64,000 nucleotides of DNA from Streptomyces rapamycinicus NRRL 5491 (GCF_024298965.1 NZ_CP085193.1:1922001-1986000); one strand, 5' to 3'. Counted from the first letter of the stretch, positions 1 through 9,403 are shown. Notes: a model not told the origin generated them from the letters alone. A program made the numbers and translations.

Positions 1-25
1 GTTGAACCGCGGTTGCGTCACTTGC

Positions 26-1600
26 CTACTCATCCTTGTCCGACGTGTTCGGGGTGCTTGAGTTGTCCGGGGTGTGGGGGGACTTCCGGGGGCCCGGCTC
101 CTCCGTGGCGGCGTCCGCGGCCGGGATCGGCTCACCGTTGAGCCCCTTGGTGAAGGCGTCCAGCCAGATCCCCGGCTGTACCGGCTGCCGGGCCGGTTCG
201 CGGGGCGGGGCGGGCGCCGCGGGGGACGCGGAGTCGCCCCGGAAGGACGAGGGGGCCGGGGCGACCATCGGCATCCGGCGGCGGCGCTGCGGGAGTCCGG
301 CGCCGTTCTGCCGGAAGCCGGGGCCGGGGCGGCCCTGCGCCACCGGGCCGGTGCGGGTGGGCGACGGCAGCGGCGTGGCCCGCTTGATGGGCTTGGGCGG
401 GGGGAGTTTGGCCGCGCGGGCGATCGCGCCGCCGGGCGCGGGGGTGGGGCAGATGATGTCCTGCGGTACGACCAGCACCGCGCGCACCCCGCCGTACGCC
501 GAGGGCCGCAGCGAGATCTGGAACCGGTACCGCACGGCGAGCCTGCCGACCACGGCCAGGCCGAGCCGCGGTGTCTCGCCGAGGTCGTTGAGGTCGAATC
601 CGGTGGCCGCCTGGAGCAGCACCGCGTCGGTGCGCCGGCGCGCCTCCTCGGACAGGCCCACCCCGGCGTCCTCGATCTCGATCGCGACCCCGGACTGGAC
701 CTCGATCGCGGTCAGGTGGACCCGGGTCTTGGGCGGCGAGTAGCGGGTGGCGTTGTCCAGCAGTTCGGCGAGGGCGTGGATCAGGGGCTCCACCGAGGGG
801 CCGACGATGGCGACGTCCGCGACCGAGTGCAGATCCACCCGCTCGTACTCGAGGATGCGGGACATGGCGCCGCGGCAGACGTTGAACAGCGGCACCTCCT
901 TCTGCCACTGGCGGCCCGGGCGGGAGCCGCCCAGGACCGCGATGGAGTCCGCCAGCCGGCCGATGAGGGCGTTGCCGTGGTCCAGGTGGAGCAGATCCTC
1001 GAAGACGTCCGGGTCGGCGCCGTGCTTGTCCTCCATCTCCCGCATGTCCTGGGCCTGTTGGTGGACGATGGCCTGCACCCGGCGGGCGATGTTGACGAAC
1101 GCCCGCTGGGCCGCGTCCCTCAGGTCCTCCTCGGTCCGCACGGTGTCCAGCACCCACCGCAGCAGCTGCTCGTGGGCGGCGTCGAAGTCCGGGTCGAGAC
1201 GGGGCGCGTAGTCGACGTCCTTCATCGCCTCGTGCACCATGGCGCCGCGCCGCAGCCGGGCCACCGTCGCGGGGAGCACCTCCCGGGTCAGCCGCCGGAT
1301 CTCCGCCTCCTGGGCCGTCAGGCGCTGCCGGAACCCGGCCTCCTGGGCGGAGAGCCGGGTGCGCAGCGTGGTGATCAGCCGGCCGCGGCGCATCGCCTCG
1401 GCCGCCGCGAGGGCCACCGCGAGCGTCGCCGCCACTCCGCACCAGGCGACCGTGGCCCGCGCCCCGGACGGGACCACGGCGACGGCCAGCGCCGCGCAGA
1501 ACGCCATCGCGGCGGGAGGGATGACCCATACGAGCGTGGAGGCGGGCCGTCGGCCTCCGGGTGAGGTGCCGCCTCCGGATGAGGTACCGGCGAAAACCAT
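26..1600 (-). CDS. CvnA-like sensor histidine kinase/ATPase
   Basis: Membrane-anchored GHKL ATPase of the type that opens Streptomyces conservons (CvnA, nitrate-sensor-like kinases). Two hydrophobic stretches near the N-terminus are followed by a coiled coil with repeated 'RLTAQEAE' heptads, an H-box-like segment 'LHLDHGNA', then HATPase motifs: N box 'ELLDNATRYSPP', G1 'EDAGVGLS' and 'LGLAVVGRLA'. The C-terminal 140 residues are a Pro/Ala-rich tail. I chose the ATG at 1600 because AAGGA lies five bases before it; an ATG at 1606 is overlapped by that AAGGA, and an upstream frame reaches 1696. Partner genes (roadblock protein, DUF742, small GTPase) would lie to the left, outside the window. 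Ligand unknown. Confidence 0.82.
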   Translation of the reverse strand: MVFAGTSSGGGTSPGGRRPASTLVWVIPPAAMAFCAALAVAVVPSGARATVAWCGVAATLAVALAAAEAMRRGRLITTLRTRLSAQEAGFRQRLTAQEAEIRRLTREVLPATVARLRRGAMVHEAMKDVDYAPRLDPDFDAAHEQLLRWVLDTVRTEEDLRDAAQRAFVNIARRVQAIVHQQAQDMREMEDKHGADPDVFEDLLHLDHGNALIGRLADSIAVLGGSRPGRQWQKEVPLFNVCRGAMSRILEYERVDLHSVADVAIVGPSVEPLIHALAELLDNATRYSPPKTRVHLTAIEVQSGVAIEIEDAGVGLSEEARRRTDAVLLQAATGFDLNDLGETPRLGLAVVGRLAVRYRFQISLRPSAYGGVRAVLVVPQDIICPTPAPGGAIARAAKLPPPKPIKRATPLPSPTRTGPVAQGRPGPGFRQNGAGLPQRRRRMPMVAPAPSSFRGDSASPAAPAPPREPARQPVQPGIWLDAFTKGLNGEPIPAADAATEEPGPRKSPHTPDNSSTPNTSDKDE

Positions 1601-1855
1601 GGGCATCCTTAAAAACAGCGAAGAGAAAATGAGTGCGAAATGCGGGCGATGAGCCAGCCCGCCATGGGCCCTGGAGCATAGCGGTTTCACCGTCACATGA
1701 ATCGAAGATGCTTTTTTCTTCGGAATGCATCACGGTGAATTCAAAGAGCGTGAAAAAGCGATCATCTGCACTCATTCTTTGACCGTGGATGATCGGCTGA
1801 GGGCGAATCTGCTCATGGCGAAGGAGTCTGGGCAGCGTGGCACTCGGGCCCTTAG
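1601..1855. promoter_or_regulatory. AT-richer promoter region of the CvnA-like gene, ending at the IS target site
   Basis: The stretch upstream of the minus-strand sensor gene is clearly AT-richer (1695-1790) than its surroundings and has no convincing reading frame of its own. The 5-bp target CTTAG at 1851-1855 is duplicated at 3522-3526 by the IS insertion, so 1601-1855 plus 3527-3535 is the original intergenic region between the sensor gene and the epimerase gene. Confidence 0.5.
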
Positions 1856-3521
1856 CCTTGATCCACCGACGCGGTTCGAAATGATCTCCGGGGGTTTCCC
1901 CGGGCTGTCAGCTGAGTGCGGGCAGGGTGTATCCGCTGGTCTGCCCAGCTCTTCCACGATTCGGTTTCGGTCGGGCCCTGGTGGGCGGGGTGGTCAGTGA
2001 CGTCAGGGCGCCTCGGGTGGGGCGTGGACGGTGGCGAACAGTTGTGTCCACGCGTCTTGCCAGGGCCATCGCTGCGGTAGGTGCAGGATGAGGCGCCGGG
2101 CGGTGCGGGCGATTCTGGCCGGGACACGGACGAGGTGGGTGCGCAAGGTTGCGGTGGTGGCCTTGGCGTGGAAGGCGGAGGCCAGGGCGCCTGCGGCTCG
2201 CAGGAGGTTGTAGGCCATGGCCCACAGGGTCAGCCAGGCCGCGTTGGCGTTGAACTTCCCCGAGGGCAGGTGGGCCAGGGCGGAGGCTTTGCCGTCGGCG
2301 ATGACCTGCTCGACGACGGCATGGTGACGGTGTTCCCGTTCGGCCTGGAGGGTGTCGGCGGGGTTGTCGGTGAAGAACGGGTGGTAGCGCCAGGCAGGGA
2401 ACAACTCGCCCTGCTCGCCGACGGTGGCGGGTTTGGCCAGGTCACGGACGCGGCGCACGATGAGGCGGGCGGTGACCTGCTCGCTCTTCCTGCGGCCGGT
2501 GAACGCGGTGTAGGCGGGGATCTCGGCGACCTGGGCGCCTGAGATGAGTTCGCCGGTGTCGGGATCGGGCACCGCGGTGGGGTAGGTGATCTGCTGCCAT
2601 GCGGTGTCGGGGATGGCGAGGACGACCCGTCTGACGGAGGGGTTCATGCCGCAGGTGATCGAGAAGCGGGCCCCGGCCCGGCGGCACGCAGCGATCACAC
2701 CGGCGTTGTAGAACTGCGAGTCCGCCCGCAGAATGCGCATGCCGGTGCAGCCGATGCCGCGCGCGGTGGCCAGTGCCTCGCTGACCAGCTTCGGGGCGCC
2801 ACGGGAGTCGGCTGCCTTGCCGCGGCGCATCCGCACGGTGGCGATCACCGGCCGGGAGGTGGGGGTGCAGACCGTGGCGAGCAGGGGATGCAGGGTGCGG
2901 ATGCCCTTGAACCGGCCGTACTCGGCGCCCTGCTTGGTGCGGCCGTAGACGCGTTTGTGGGTGGAGTCGACATCGATGAACGCCTTCTCGCGCGAGCCGG
3001 GCAGCAGCGGGGCATGCGCAGCCAGTGAGGTCAGGAATCGGCGGTGCACGGCGTGGAGCTGGAGTGCATGACCGTGAGTGAACGCGCGCAGGAACGTGCC
3101 GAGTGTGGACGGGGCACGGATCCCGCCAAACAGGGTCGGCATGGCACCATGGCGCAGGACATCGAGGTCGTCGATGCTGTCCGCGCCTGCGGCCATGCCG
3201 GCCACGATGCTGGTCACCTTGGCGTCCGCCGCCGCACCCGCGCTGTTCCTGGCGCCGGACAGTTTCACCTTCTCCGCCGTCAGACGGGCAAGCCCGCACC
3301 GCTCAGCCAGTCGCATGACCGGGACCAGCCCAGCATGCGCGACCAGATTCGCGTCATCGAACGCGGCCGACACCGCCGCAGCGGCATGGGAAGATTGCAT
3401 CTCGCGGGTGTTCTCTTGCTCTGTGGATATGGAACCGTAGGAAGTCTCATCATCCCAGCTCAGAGGGCATCCGCTTCATCATGTCCTGGCCATGGACCGA
3501 CCGTTGCCCGGTGGATCAAGG
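1856..3521 (-). mobile_element. IS1380-family insertion sequence, intact
   Basis: A 1666-bp element bounded by perfect 13-bp inverted ends: CCTTGATCCACCG at 1856-1868 and its complement at 3509-3521. The same 5 bp, CTTAG, stands outside both ends (1851-1855, 3522-3526), which is the expected target duplication. One transposase gene fills the element. Length, ends and single-ORF layout match the IS1380 family. The intact gene, ends and target duplication point to a recent insertion. Confidence 0.93.
2003..3400 (-). CDS. IS1380-family DDE transposase
   Basis: 465-residue transposase, full length for the family. The RNase H-like catalytic core is recognisable: first Asp in 'FIDVDSTHKRVYG', second Asp in 'ILRADSQFYN', and the Glu region in 'EREHRHHAVVEQVIADGK', followed by the IS4-like 'NAAWLTLWAMAYNLLR' helix. 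The N-terminal 'GLVPVMRLAERCGL' and 'GADSIDDLDVLRHGAM' segments are typical of IS1380 transposases from actinomycetes. It would cut and paste the surrounding element using the 13-bp ends. No frameshift or stop was seen, so it is probably active. Confidence 0.95.
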   Translation of the reverse strand: MQSSHAAAAVSAAFDDANLVAHAGLVPVMRLAERCGLARLTAEKVKLSGARNSAGAAADAKVTSIVAGMAAGADSIDDLDVLRHGAMPTLFGGIRAPSTLGTFLRAFTHGHALQLHAVHRRFLTSLAAHAPLLPGSREKAFIDVDSTHKRVYGRTKQGAEYGRFKGIRTLHPLLATVCTPTSRPVIATVRMRRGKAADSRGAPKLVSEALATARGIGCTGMRILRADSQFYNAGVIAACRRAGARFSITCGMNPSVRRVVLAIPDTAWQQITYPTAVPDPDTGELISGAQVAEIPAYTAFTGRRKSEQVTARLIVRRVRDLAKPATVGEQGELFPAWRYHPFFTDNPADTLQAEREHRHHAVVEQVIADGKASALAHLPSGKFNANAAWLTLWAMAYNLLRAAGALASAFHAKATTATLRTHLVRVPARIARTARRLILHLPQRWPWQDAWTQLFATVHAPPEAP

Positions 3522-3535
3522 CTTAGCGTCCCGGC

Positions 3536-4597
3536 ATGAGCACTGGGAGCGCATGTGTGATCGGGGCGACGGGGCAGATCGGCCGGGCGGCGGTGCGCGC
3601 GCTCGCCGAGGAGGGATGGCGGGTGCGGGCCGCCTCGCGCGGCGGGGGCCGCGACGAGAGCTGGCCCGGGTCGGTGGAGAGCGTGGCCGTGGACCGGGAC
3701 GACGACGCCGCGGTGGCCGCGCTGATCGGCGACGGCTGCGATGTGGTGCTGGACTGCGTCGCCTACGGCACGGCGCACGCACGGCAGTTGCTGGACCTCG
3801 CCGACCGCGTCGGATCGGCGGTGGTGATCTCCACCGGAGCGGTGTACGAGGACGACCAGGGCCGGGGCTTCGGGACCCAGGACCGGCCGGACGGCGCCCC
3901 GCGGTATCCGGTGCCGCTCCCCGAGTCCCAGCGGACCGTCCCGCCCGGCGACGGCTACGGCAGCCGGAAGGTGGCGCTGGAGCGGGAGTTGCTGGCCGCC
4001 GGGGACCGGCTGCCGACCACCCTGCTGCGCGCCGGGGCGATCCACGGCCCGCACTGCCGCACCCCGCGCGAGCTGTACTTCGTCAAACGGGCGCTGGACG
4101 GGCGGCCGGTGCGGATCCTGGCGTACGGCGGCCGCAGCCGGTTCCATCCGGTGCATGTCGACAACATCGCGGAGCTGGTGCGGCTGGCCGCCCACCGGCC
4201 CGGTTCACGGGTGCTCAACGCGGGCGACCCGCAGGCGCCGACCGTCGCCGACATCGCCGCCGCCGTGGACGCGGTGCTGGAGGTGCGCGGCGAACTGGTG
4301 CTGATCGACGGGGAGCCGCCGCATCCGCATGTCGGCAGCACGCCCTGGAGCCTGGCCCACCCCCTCGTCTACGACATGTCCGCGGCCGAACGGGAGTTGG
4401 GCTACCGCCCGGTGACCGGCTATGCGGAATCGCTCCCGGCGACCGTCGCCTGGCTGACGGACCGGCTGACGGCCGACCCGGACTGGCGCACGGCCTTCCC
4501 CGACATGGCCGCCGCCTACGGCCCGAAGACCGATCTGTTCGACTACGCGGCCGAGGACGCGTGGCTGCGGGGCGGCGGGAATTCCCCCGCGCCCTGA
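3536..4597 (+). CDS. NAD-dependent epimerase/dehydratase family protein
   Basis: 353-residue extended short-chain dehydrogenase. The N-terminal Rossmann fold has the dinucleotide loop GATGQIG at residues 10-16; the active-site pair is in 'DGYGSRKVALE' (YxxxK); a family-typical 'HVDNIAELV' follows. It probably acts on a nucleotide sugar or related substrate in the cytoplasm; the exact reaction cannot be read from sequence. An IS element ends only 14 bp before the ATG, so the native promoter and any ribosome-binding site have been displaced; AAGG from the IS tip is too far from the start to serve well. Expression may be altered or lost. It converges on the hydrolase at 4688, with a terminator between. 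Confidence 0.85.
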   Translation: MSTGSACVIGATGQIGRAAVRALAEEGWRVRAASRGGGRDESWPGSVESVAVDRDDDAAVAALIGDGCDVVLDCVAYGTAHARQLLDLADRVGSAVVISTGAVYEDDQGRGFGTQDRPDGAPRYPVPLPESQRTVPPGDGYGSRKVALERELLAAGDRLPTTLLRAGAIHGPHCRTPRELYFVKRALDGRPVRILAYGGRSRFHPVHVDNIAELVRLAAHRPGSRVLNAGDPQAPTVADIAAAVDAVLEVRGELVLIDGEPPHPHVGSTPWSLAHPLVYDMSAAERELGYRPVTGYAESLPATVAWLTDRLTADPDWRTAFPDMAAAYGPKTDLFDYAAEDAWLRGGGNSPAP

Positions 4598-4627
4598 TCG
4601 ACGCGGGCGCGCGGCGGAGAAACGGAA

Positions 4628-4658
4628 CCGGGCCCGTGCGGGGAACGCACGGGCCCGG
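4628..4658. terminator. Bidirectional terminator hairpin
   Basis: Perfect 13-bp stem: CCGGGCCCGTGCG at 4628-4640 pairs with 4646-4658 across a five-base loop (GGGAA). It sits between the convergent epimerase and hydrolase genes and lacks a strong T run on either side, as is common in Streptomyces. Confidence 0.85.
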
Positions 4659-4687
4659 CGCAGCACCGCATACCGTCGGCCAGCCGA

Positions 4688-6331
4688 CTACTTGACGACG
4701 GCGGCCGCCTCCTTCGCGGCCTCGGCCGCCTTCGCGGACGCGCCCGCCTTCGCGGGCACCGGCGTGGCGTGCGGGGCGCAGGTCACGTCCTTGGCGTCCA
4801 CCGTGCCCTTGAGCAGGTAGGCGTCCACCCGGTCGTTGACACACGGGTTCACCAGACCGGTGACCCCGTGCGAACCGGCGTCCTTCTCGGTCACCAGACG
4901 CGAGCCCTTGAGCCGCTTGTGCAGCTCCACCGCGCCCTCGTACGGGGTCGCGGCGTCACGGGTGCTCTGCACGATCAGCGTCTTGGGCAGCCCCTTGGCG
5001 GCCCCCACCTCCAGCGGGGTCCCCTGCTTGGCCCCCCAGGTGGCGCACGGCAGGTTCATCCAGGCGTTGGACCAGGTCAGGAAGGGGTAGTCGCGGTGGA
5101 GCCGGGTGTTGTCCCGGTCCCACTTCGCCCAGCTGGCCGGCCACTTGGCGTCGGCGCACTCGACGGCGGTGTAGACGGCGTTGCCGTTCTCCGAGGCGAT
5201 GTTGCCCGCGGTGTCGGACATGTCCGGGCCCGCGGCCTCGACCAGCGCCTTCTCATCGCCGCCGAGGTAGTCGCTCCACACCTGGGCGACCGTGGCCCAC
5301 GACGAGTCGTAGTACGGAGCGCTCTGGAAGAGCCCGAGCAGTTCGGCCGGGCCCACGACCCCGCCGATGGGGCTCTTCTTGGCGGCCGCGCGCAGCTTCT
5401 CCCACTGCTTCTGGACTGCTCCCGGGGTGTCGCCGATGTGGTAGGCGGCGTCGTTCTTCGCCACCCACGCCTTCCAGTCGTCCCAGCGCGTCTCGAAGGC
5501 GACGTCCTGGTCCAGGTTGGCCTGGTACCAGATCTTCTCCCGCGAGGGGTTGACCACGCTGTCCACGATCAGCCGGCGCACATGGGTCGGGAAGAGCGTC
5601 GCGTAGACCCCGCCGATGTACGTTCCGTAGGACACGCCCAGGTAGTTGAGCTTCTTGTCGCCGAGCGCGGCCCGGATGACGTCGATGTCCCGGGCGGTGT
5701 TGGGCGTCGTCATCTGCGGCAGCATCCAGCCGCTGCGCTCCTTGCACCCAGACGCGTACTCACGGGCCAGCTTGCGCTGAACGCGCTTGTCCGCCTCGCT
5801 GTCGGGCACCGGGTCCAGCTTCGGGGCCTTGACGTACTCCTGGGGATCCACGCACGAGATCGCCGTGGAGTGGCCCACCCCGCGCGGGTCGAAGCCGACG
5901 AAGTCGTACGCCTTCGACGCCTTCGTCCACAGCGGGTTCTTGGTGGTGACCCGGGTCGGGAAGCGCAGCCCGGAGCCGCCGGGCCCGCCCGGGTTGTAGA
6001 TCAGCGAGCCCTGCCGCTCGGAGGCGGAGCCGGTGCTGGCGATCCGGTCCACGGCGAGCTTGATGGTGCGGCCGTTCGGCTTGGCGTAGTCGAGCGGCAC
6101 GGTGACGTAGCCGCACTGGATGGGCTTGGCCAGCCCCCAGTCGGCCGGGCAGTCCGTCCAGTCGATGCCCTTCTTCGCGGCCTTGGCCGCGGCCACCGCC
6201 ACACCACGGGCCTCGGCGGCCCCGCCGGGCGTCCGCTCAGAGGCCCCGGCCGTGGGGGCGGCCAGCGCACCGGTTATCAGCGCACCGGCGATCACACCGC
6301 CGGTCGCGCCGAAGAGTGCTGTGCGTCTCAC
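4688..6331 (-). CDS. Secreted alpha/beta hydrolase, tripeptidyl aminopeptidase (Tap/Slp) type
   Basis: 547-residue exported serine peptidase. A signal peptide covers residues 1-30 (RR, hydrophobic core, Ala-rich cleavage region). The oxyanion segment is 'IYNPGGPGGSG' (112-121), the nucleophile elbow is 'GVSYG' with Ser234, and the C-terminal TAP-like domain carries 'STRDAATPYEG' (Asp) and 'GSHGVT' (His). The family removes N-terminal tripeptides or cleaves hydrophobic substrates outside the cell. The GTG start is preceded by AGGGGG. It ends in an Ala/Lys-rich tail. The 130-bp gap upstream holds its promoter. Confidence 0.9.
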   Translation of the reverse strand: MRRTALFGATGGVIAGALITGALAAPTAGASERTPGGAAEARGVAVAAAKAAKKGIDWTDCPADWGLAKPIQCGYVTVPLDYAKPNGRTIKLAVDRIASTGSASERQGSLIYNPGGPGGSGLRFPTRVTTKNPLWTKASKAYDFVGFDPRGVGHSTAISCVDPQEYVKAPKLDPVPDSEADKRVQRKLAREYASGCKERSGWMLPQMTTPNTARDIDVIRAALGDKKLNYLGVSYGTYIGGVYATLFPTHVRRLIVDSVVNPSREKIWYQANLDQDVAFETRWDDWKAWVAKNDAAYHIGDTPGAVQKQWEKLRAAAKKSPIGGVVGPAELLGLFQSAPYYDSSWATVAQVWSDYLGGDEKALVEAAGPDMSDTAGNIASENGNAVYTAVECADAKWPASWAKWDRDNTRLHRDYPFLTWSNAWMNLPCATWGAKQGTPLEVGAAKGLPKTLIVQSTRDAATPYEGAVELHKRLKGSRLVTEKDAGSHGVTGLVNPCVNDRVDAYLLKGTVDAKDVTCAPHATPVPAKAGASAKAAEAAKEAAAVVK

Positions 6332-6458
6332 TTAGTCATCCCCCTGCTTTGTTGCGCCGCCAGGAGCGGCGATGATCACAGAGTGTCAGGGGGATTCTTC
6401 TGTCTTGCTTACCGCCGAGTACAGGGCAAACCGCCGTTTCTTTATCAAGACGTGAACA

Positions 6459-7502
6459 TCAGCCCACGGCCGCGACCGCCGCGTCGAGGGCCCGGCGGAG
6501 GTGCAGGGCGTCCGGGGCCACGGCGGTGGCGAGGGCGGCGGGGCCGGTCAGCGGCGTGAGGACGGCGGACTCGGCGAGGCGGCGGGACACGATGGGACGA
6601 GCGTCGTAGGCCGGGTCGACCACGAGCAGCTGGCCCACCGCCCGATGGCCGCCGAGGACCGCGCCGCCGTCCCAGCCGGGGGCGCCGGGGCCGTGCGCGA
6701 ACTCCTGGTCGAGAAGCGGACGCCCGGCGCGGTGAACGGTGAGACGACTGGTCAGATGGCCCGGGGATTCGCCGGTACGGCCCAGGATCTGCTCCTCGCG
6801 GAGCACGAGGCGGGCGGTGGGCGCGAGTTCGACACGGGTGGTCATCAGCAGTTCGCTGCCGTGGGCGGAGATCAGGGGCTCGGGCAGCCAGTGCAGGGTC
6901 GCGCCGTCGGCGACGGTCAGCCGGATCTCGTAGTACGCCGGCCCGGCCGCCCGCCCCGGCAGGGCGATGGTGGCCGCGGCGGAACCGATGCGCAGCCGGG
7001 CACCCGGCCCGGCGGTCGCCTCCAGGGCGATCCGATCGCCGCCGAGGGGCGCGCTCATGGCCCCGACCACGGTGACACACGCCTCCCCGCCCACGCCCCG
7101 GGTCCGCCGCAACGCGAGCGGCCCGTCCCCGGCGAGCACGGGCAACGCGGTGCCCCCGCGCCCGTCCGCCTCGGCGACGAGACGGGCGGTGGCCCGTACG
7201 ACCGGGCCGGAGATGCCCGTTGTCGGTGAGGTGCCCGCCGCACCCGAGGCAGCTGCCGCCGCACCCGAGACGCGTGTCGCGCCCGAGGCGCAAGTCGTAG
7301 CCGAGGTGCCCGCCGCACCCGAGGCAGCCGTCGTAGCCGAGGCAGCCGTCATAACCGAGGCGGCCGGGGCGCGCCGCGTGTCCGGGGCTTCCCGCTCCCG
7401 AGCGCTCCCCGGCATCCGCGGCGCGGGGTGTGGCGGTACGCCAGCCGGAGCGGCCGCCCGCGGTCGCTCCGGCCCGGGCGCGGCGTCCGGGGCGGGGGTC
7501 AT
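6459..7502 (-). CDS. ureD: Urease accessory protein UreD (UreH)
   Basis: 347-residue last gene of the urease operon. UreD forms the scaffold with UreF and UreG that delivers nickel to apo-urease. The family core begins about residue 100 ('[18 protein letters not shown]'), with '[26 protein letters not shown]' regions cut here into recognisable parts, and '[16 protein letters not shown]'. The first ~95 residues are not part of the fold: they are an Ala/Ser/Thr/Gly stretch encoded by imperfect repeats of about 15-18 bp (7215-7365). The ATG overlaps the ureG stop by 4 bp, implying coupled translation, so the extension is likely to be translated. Confidence 0.9.
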   Translation of the reverse strand: MTPAPDAAPGPERPRAAAPAGVPPHPAPRMPGSAREREAPDTRRAPAASVMTAASATTAASGAAGTSATTCASGATRVSGAAAAASGAAGTSPTTGISGPVVRATARLVAEADGRGGTALPVLAGDGPLALRRTRGVGGEACVTVVGAMSAPLGGDRIALEATAGPGARLRIGSAAATIALPGRAAGPAYYEIRLTVADGATLHWLPEPLISAHGSELLMTTRVELAPTARLVLREEQILGRTGESPGHLTSRLTVHRAGRPLLDQEFAHGPGAPGWDGGAVLGGHRAVGQLLVVDPAYDARPIVSRRLAESAVLTPLTGPAALATAVAPDALHLRRALDAAVAAVG

Positions 7503-8194
7503 GCCGGGGCCGCTGTCCAGGCGGCCAGGCGGGTTCGGACCCAGTCGGCGATGGGGCGGACGCCGTCCTCGGCGACCAGGGAGGTGAAGGCGACGGGCAG
7601 TTCACCGCGCTGGGCCTCGGCGTCGCGGGCCATGCGTGCCAGGTCCGAGCCGACATAGGGGGCCAGATCGGTCTTGTTGACCACGAGGAGGTCGGCGATG
7701 GTGATGCCGGGGCCGCCCTTGCGGGGGATGTCGTCGCCGCTGGAGACGTCGATGACGAAGATCTGCACATCGACGAGGCCCTTGGAGAAGGTGGCGGTGA
7801 GGTTGTCGCCACCGGACTCGACCAGGATCAGATCGAGCGGGCCCACGGTCTCCTCGAGCTCCTCGACCGCCTCCAGATTGGCGGAGATGTCGTCGCGGAT
7901 CGCGGTGTGCGGGCACGCGCCGGTCTCCACCGCGGTGATCCGCTCGGGCGGCAGCACGGCCTCGCGCAGCAGGTACTCGGCGTCCTCGCGGGTGTAGATG
8001 TCATTGGTGACGACGGCGAGGGAGAGCTGGTCGCGCAGCGCCCGGCACAGCGCGGCGACGGTCGCGGTCTTGCCCGAACCCACCGGCCCGCCGAGGCCGA
8101 TGCGCAGCGCCCGGCGGGTGCCGTCGGCGCGGTGGGGGCCGGAGGCGCCGTAGGTGTGGCGCGGGGGGTAGGTGTCCGCGTGGTCGAGGTGCAT
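7499..8194 (-). CDS. ureG: Urease accessory GTPase UreG
   Basis: 231-residue SIMIBI-class GTPase that carries nickel to the urease maturation complex. P-loop GGPVGSGKT at residues 35-43; 'VVTNDIYT' and '[14 protein letters not shown]', the conserved Cys-Pro-His nickel site; '[12 protein letters not shown]'; and the base-specificity loop '[12 protein letters not shown]'. A His-containing N-terminal extension (about 28 residues, '[12 protein letters not shown]') is common in actinomycete UreG. GGAG precedes the ATG. Lies between ureF and ureD in the operon. Confidence 0.95.
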   Translation of the reverse strand: MHLDHADTYPPRHTYGASGPHRADGTRRALRIGLGGPVGSGKTATVAALCRALRDQLSLAVVTNDIYTREDAEYLLREAVLPPERITAVETGACPHTAIRDDISANLEAVEELEETVGPLDLILVESGGDNLTATFSKGLVDVQIFVIDVSSGDDIPRKGGPGITIADLLVVNKTDLAPYVGSDLARMARDAEAQRGELPVAFTSLVAEDGVRPIADWVRTRLAAWTAAPA

Positions 8195-8244
8195 GAACGG
8201 CTCCGATGTTCCAACAGGCGGGGGCGAGGGCGGGGCGGGCCCGG

Positions 8245-8955
8245 TTACGAGGCGAAGAGGCGTACGGACCAGGTGGCGTGGTGTTCGGCGGCGATGTCGA
8301 GCAGTGGCGCGGAGGCGGCGGGCAGCGCGCCCGCGCCCTCGTCGAGGGCCCGCCGCGCCGTCTCGGCGGCCCGCGCCACGACCTGGTCCAGCTCGGGGGC
8401 GAGGCGGGCGAGGACGGCGGTGGCCTCGAAGGGGTCGAGGCTCAACAGCCGTACGGCGGCGGTCGCGGGCCCGCTCACCGCCTCGTACCCGGCGGCGTAC
8501 GCGGCGTCCGGCGGCCCCAGCGCGGCGGCGCGCGCAGTGAGTCCGAGCACCACGGGCTGATGCGCGCCGCGCGGCCGGGCGGCGGCCAGGCCGTCCAGCT
8601 CGGGCGAGGGCCAGGTGGCTCGGGCGGCGCGCATCAGCTGGCGCCCGAGCCGCCGGGCGGTGGCCCGCAGCGCGGAGCTGGGCGTACGGGCGTCCGCCGC
8701 GTCGTCCAGCACGAGCGGATCGAGCCCGGCGGCGGCCGCGGCGGCGAGCCCCGCCGCGGTGAGCCCAGCGGTGTGCAACCGGCCCCGGCAGAACGCCTCC
8801 AGGGAGGCCGCGTCATGGATCCGACCCGCCGCGACGGCGGCCTCGGCACCCCCGGAATGCGCATGGCCTCCGGCGGGAAACCGCCCATCGGCAAGCACGA
8901 GCAACGCACCGATCCCACCGGCCCCCCGTCCCACGGCCCCCGCCGCACGCCCCAC
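8245..8955 (-). CDS. ureF: Urease accessory protein UreF
   Basis: All-helical nickel-insertion chaperone that works in the UreD-UreF-UreG complex. Core motifs: '[19 protein letters not shown]' near the N-terminus, '[12 protein letters not shown]', and the C-terminal '[11 protein letters not shown]'. I place the start at the GTG at 8953-8955: GGAGGG lies seven bases upstream and the resulting 236 residues match UreF length. A frame open to 9387 would add 144 residues, but those are translations of intergenic DNA repeats, not protein-like sequence. Ends 50 bp before ureG. Confidence 0.88.
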   Translation of the reverse strand: MGRAAGAVGRGAGGIGALLVLADGRFPAGGHAHSGGAEAAVAAGRIHDAASLEAFCRGRLHTAGLTAAGLAAAAAAGLDPLVLDDAADARTPSSALRATARRLGRQLMRAARATWPSPELDGLAAARPRGAHQPVVLGLTARAAALGPPDAAYAAGYEAVSGPATAAVRLLSLDPFEATAVLARLAPELDQVVARAAETARRALDEGAGALPAASAPLLDIAAEHHATWSVRLFAS

Positions 8956-9403
8956 GACGACGCCCTCCGCACCCGAACGGGCCCGATCCGGCCCGCCCGG
9001 TGGCGGGACACCGGGGATCCAGGGGACCGCAGCGGCGACCTCACCGGGGGCGCCGTCCCCCCGGACCCCGCCGGAAGGCGTCTCCGCCGCCACCGAACCG
9101 GCCCGATCCGGCCCACCCGATGACGCCCCACCCGAGGCCCGGGGGACGGGAGCGGCGCCCCCACCCAGCCCCCAGGAGCCAGGAGCGACACCCCCACCAG
9201 GGACCTCGCCCGCGGGCGACCGCTGAAGGGCCCGATCCGGCCCGCCCGGTGGCGGGGCACCGGGGGTCCAGGGGGCGGAGTCCCCTGGTTGTGGGGAGGG
9301 GCGGGGTGGGGAAAGGTCCCGCGGCAGGCGACCCGCGGCAGGACCGCGGGCGTCCCGGGGAGTGGGCGGGGTCTCGTTCGTGGGCATGACGGGTCCGGTC
9401 CGG
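8956..9403. repeat. Repeat-filled gap between ureC and ureF
   Basis: 448 bp without a credible gene, although one minus-strand frame stays open. It holds three imperfect copies of a roughly 45-50 bp GC-rich unit starting 'CCCGATCCGGCCC' (about 8982, 9105 and 9230), two of them with 'CGGTGGCGGG'. At 9260-9300 comes a palindromic 'GGTCCAGGGGGCGGAG' element and at 9295-9345 a GGGG-rich stretch ending 'GCGGCAGGCG'; both recur at 45745-45890. Likely mRNA folding or processing signals inside the operon, or miniature dispersed repeats. Confidence 0.7.

Noticed and set aside
1725..2000. Plus-strand 91-codon frame crossing the IS left end
   Set aside because: Crosses the IS boundary, so it cannot be an ancestral gene; no SD or family.
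8245..9387. A 380-residue UreF
   Set aside because: The first 144 residues are translated DNA repeats; a GTG with a strong SD at 8955 gives normal UreF length.
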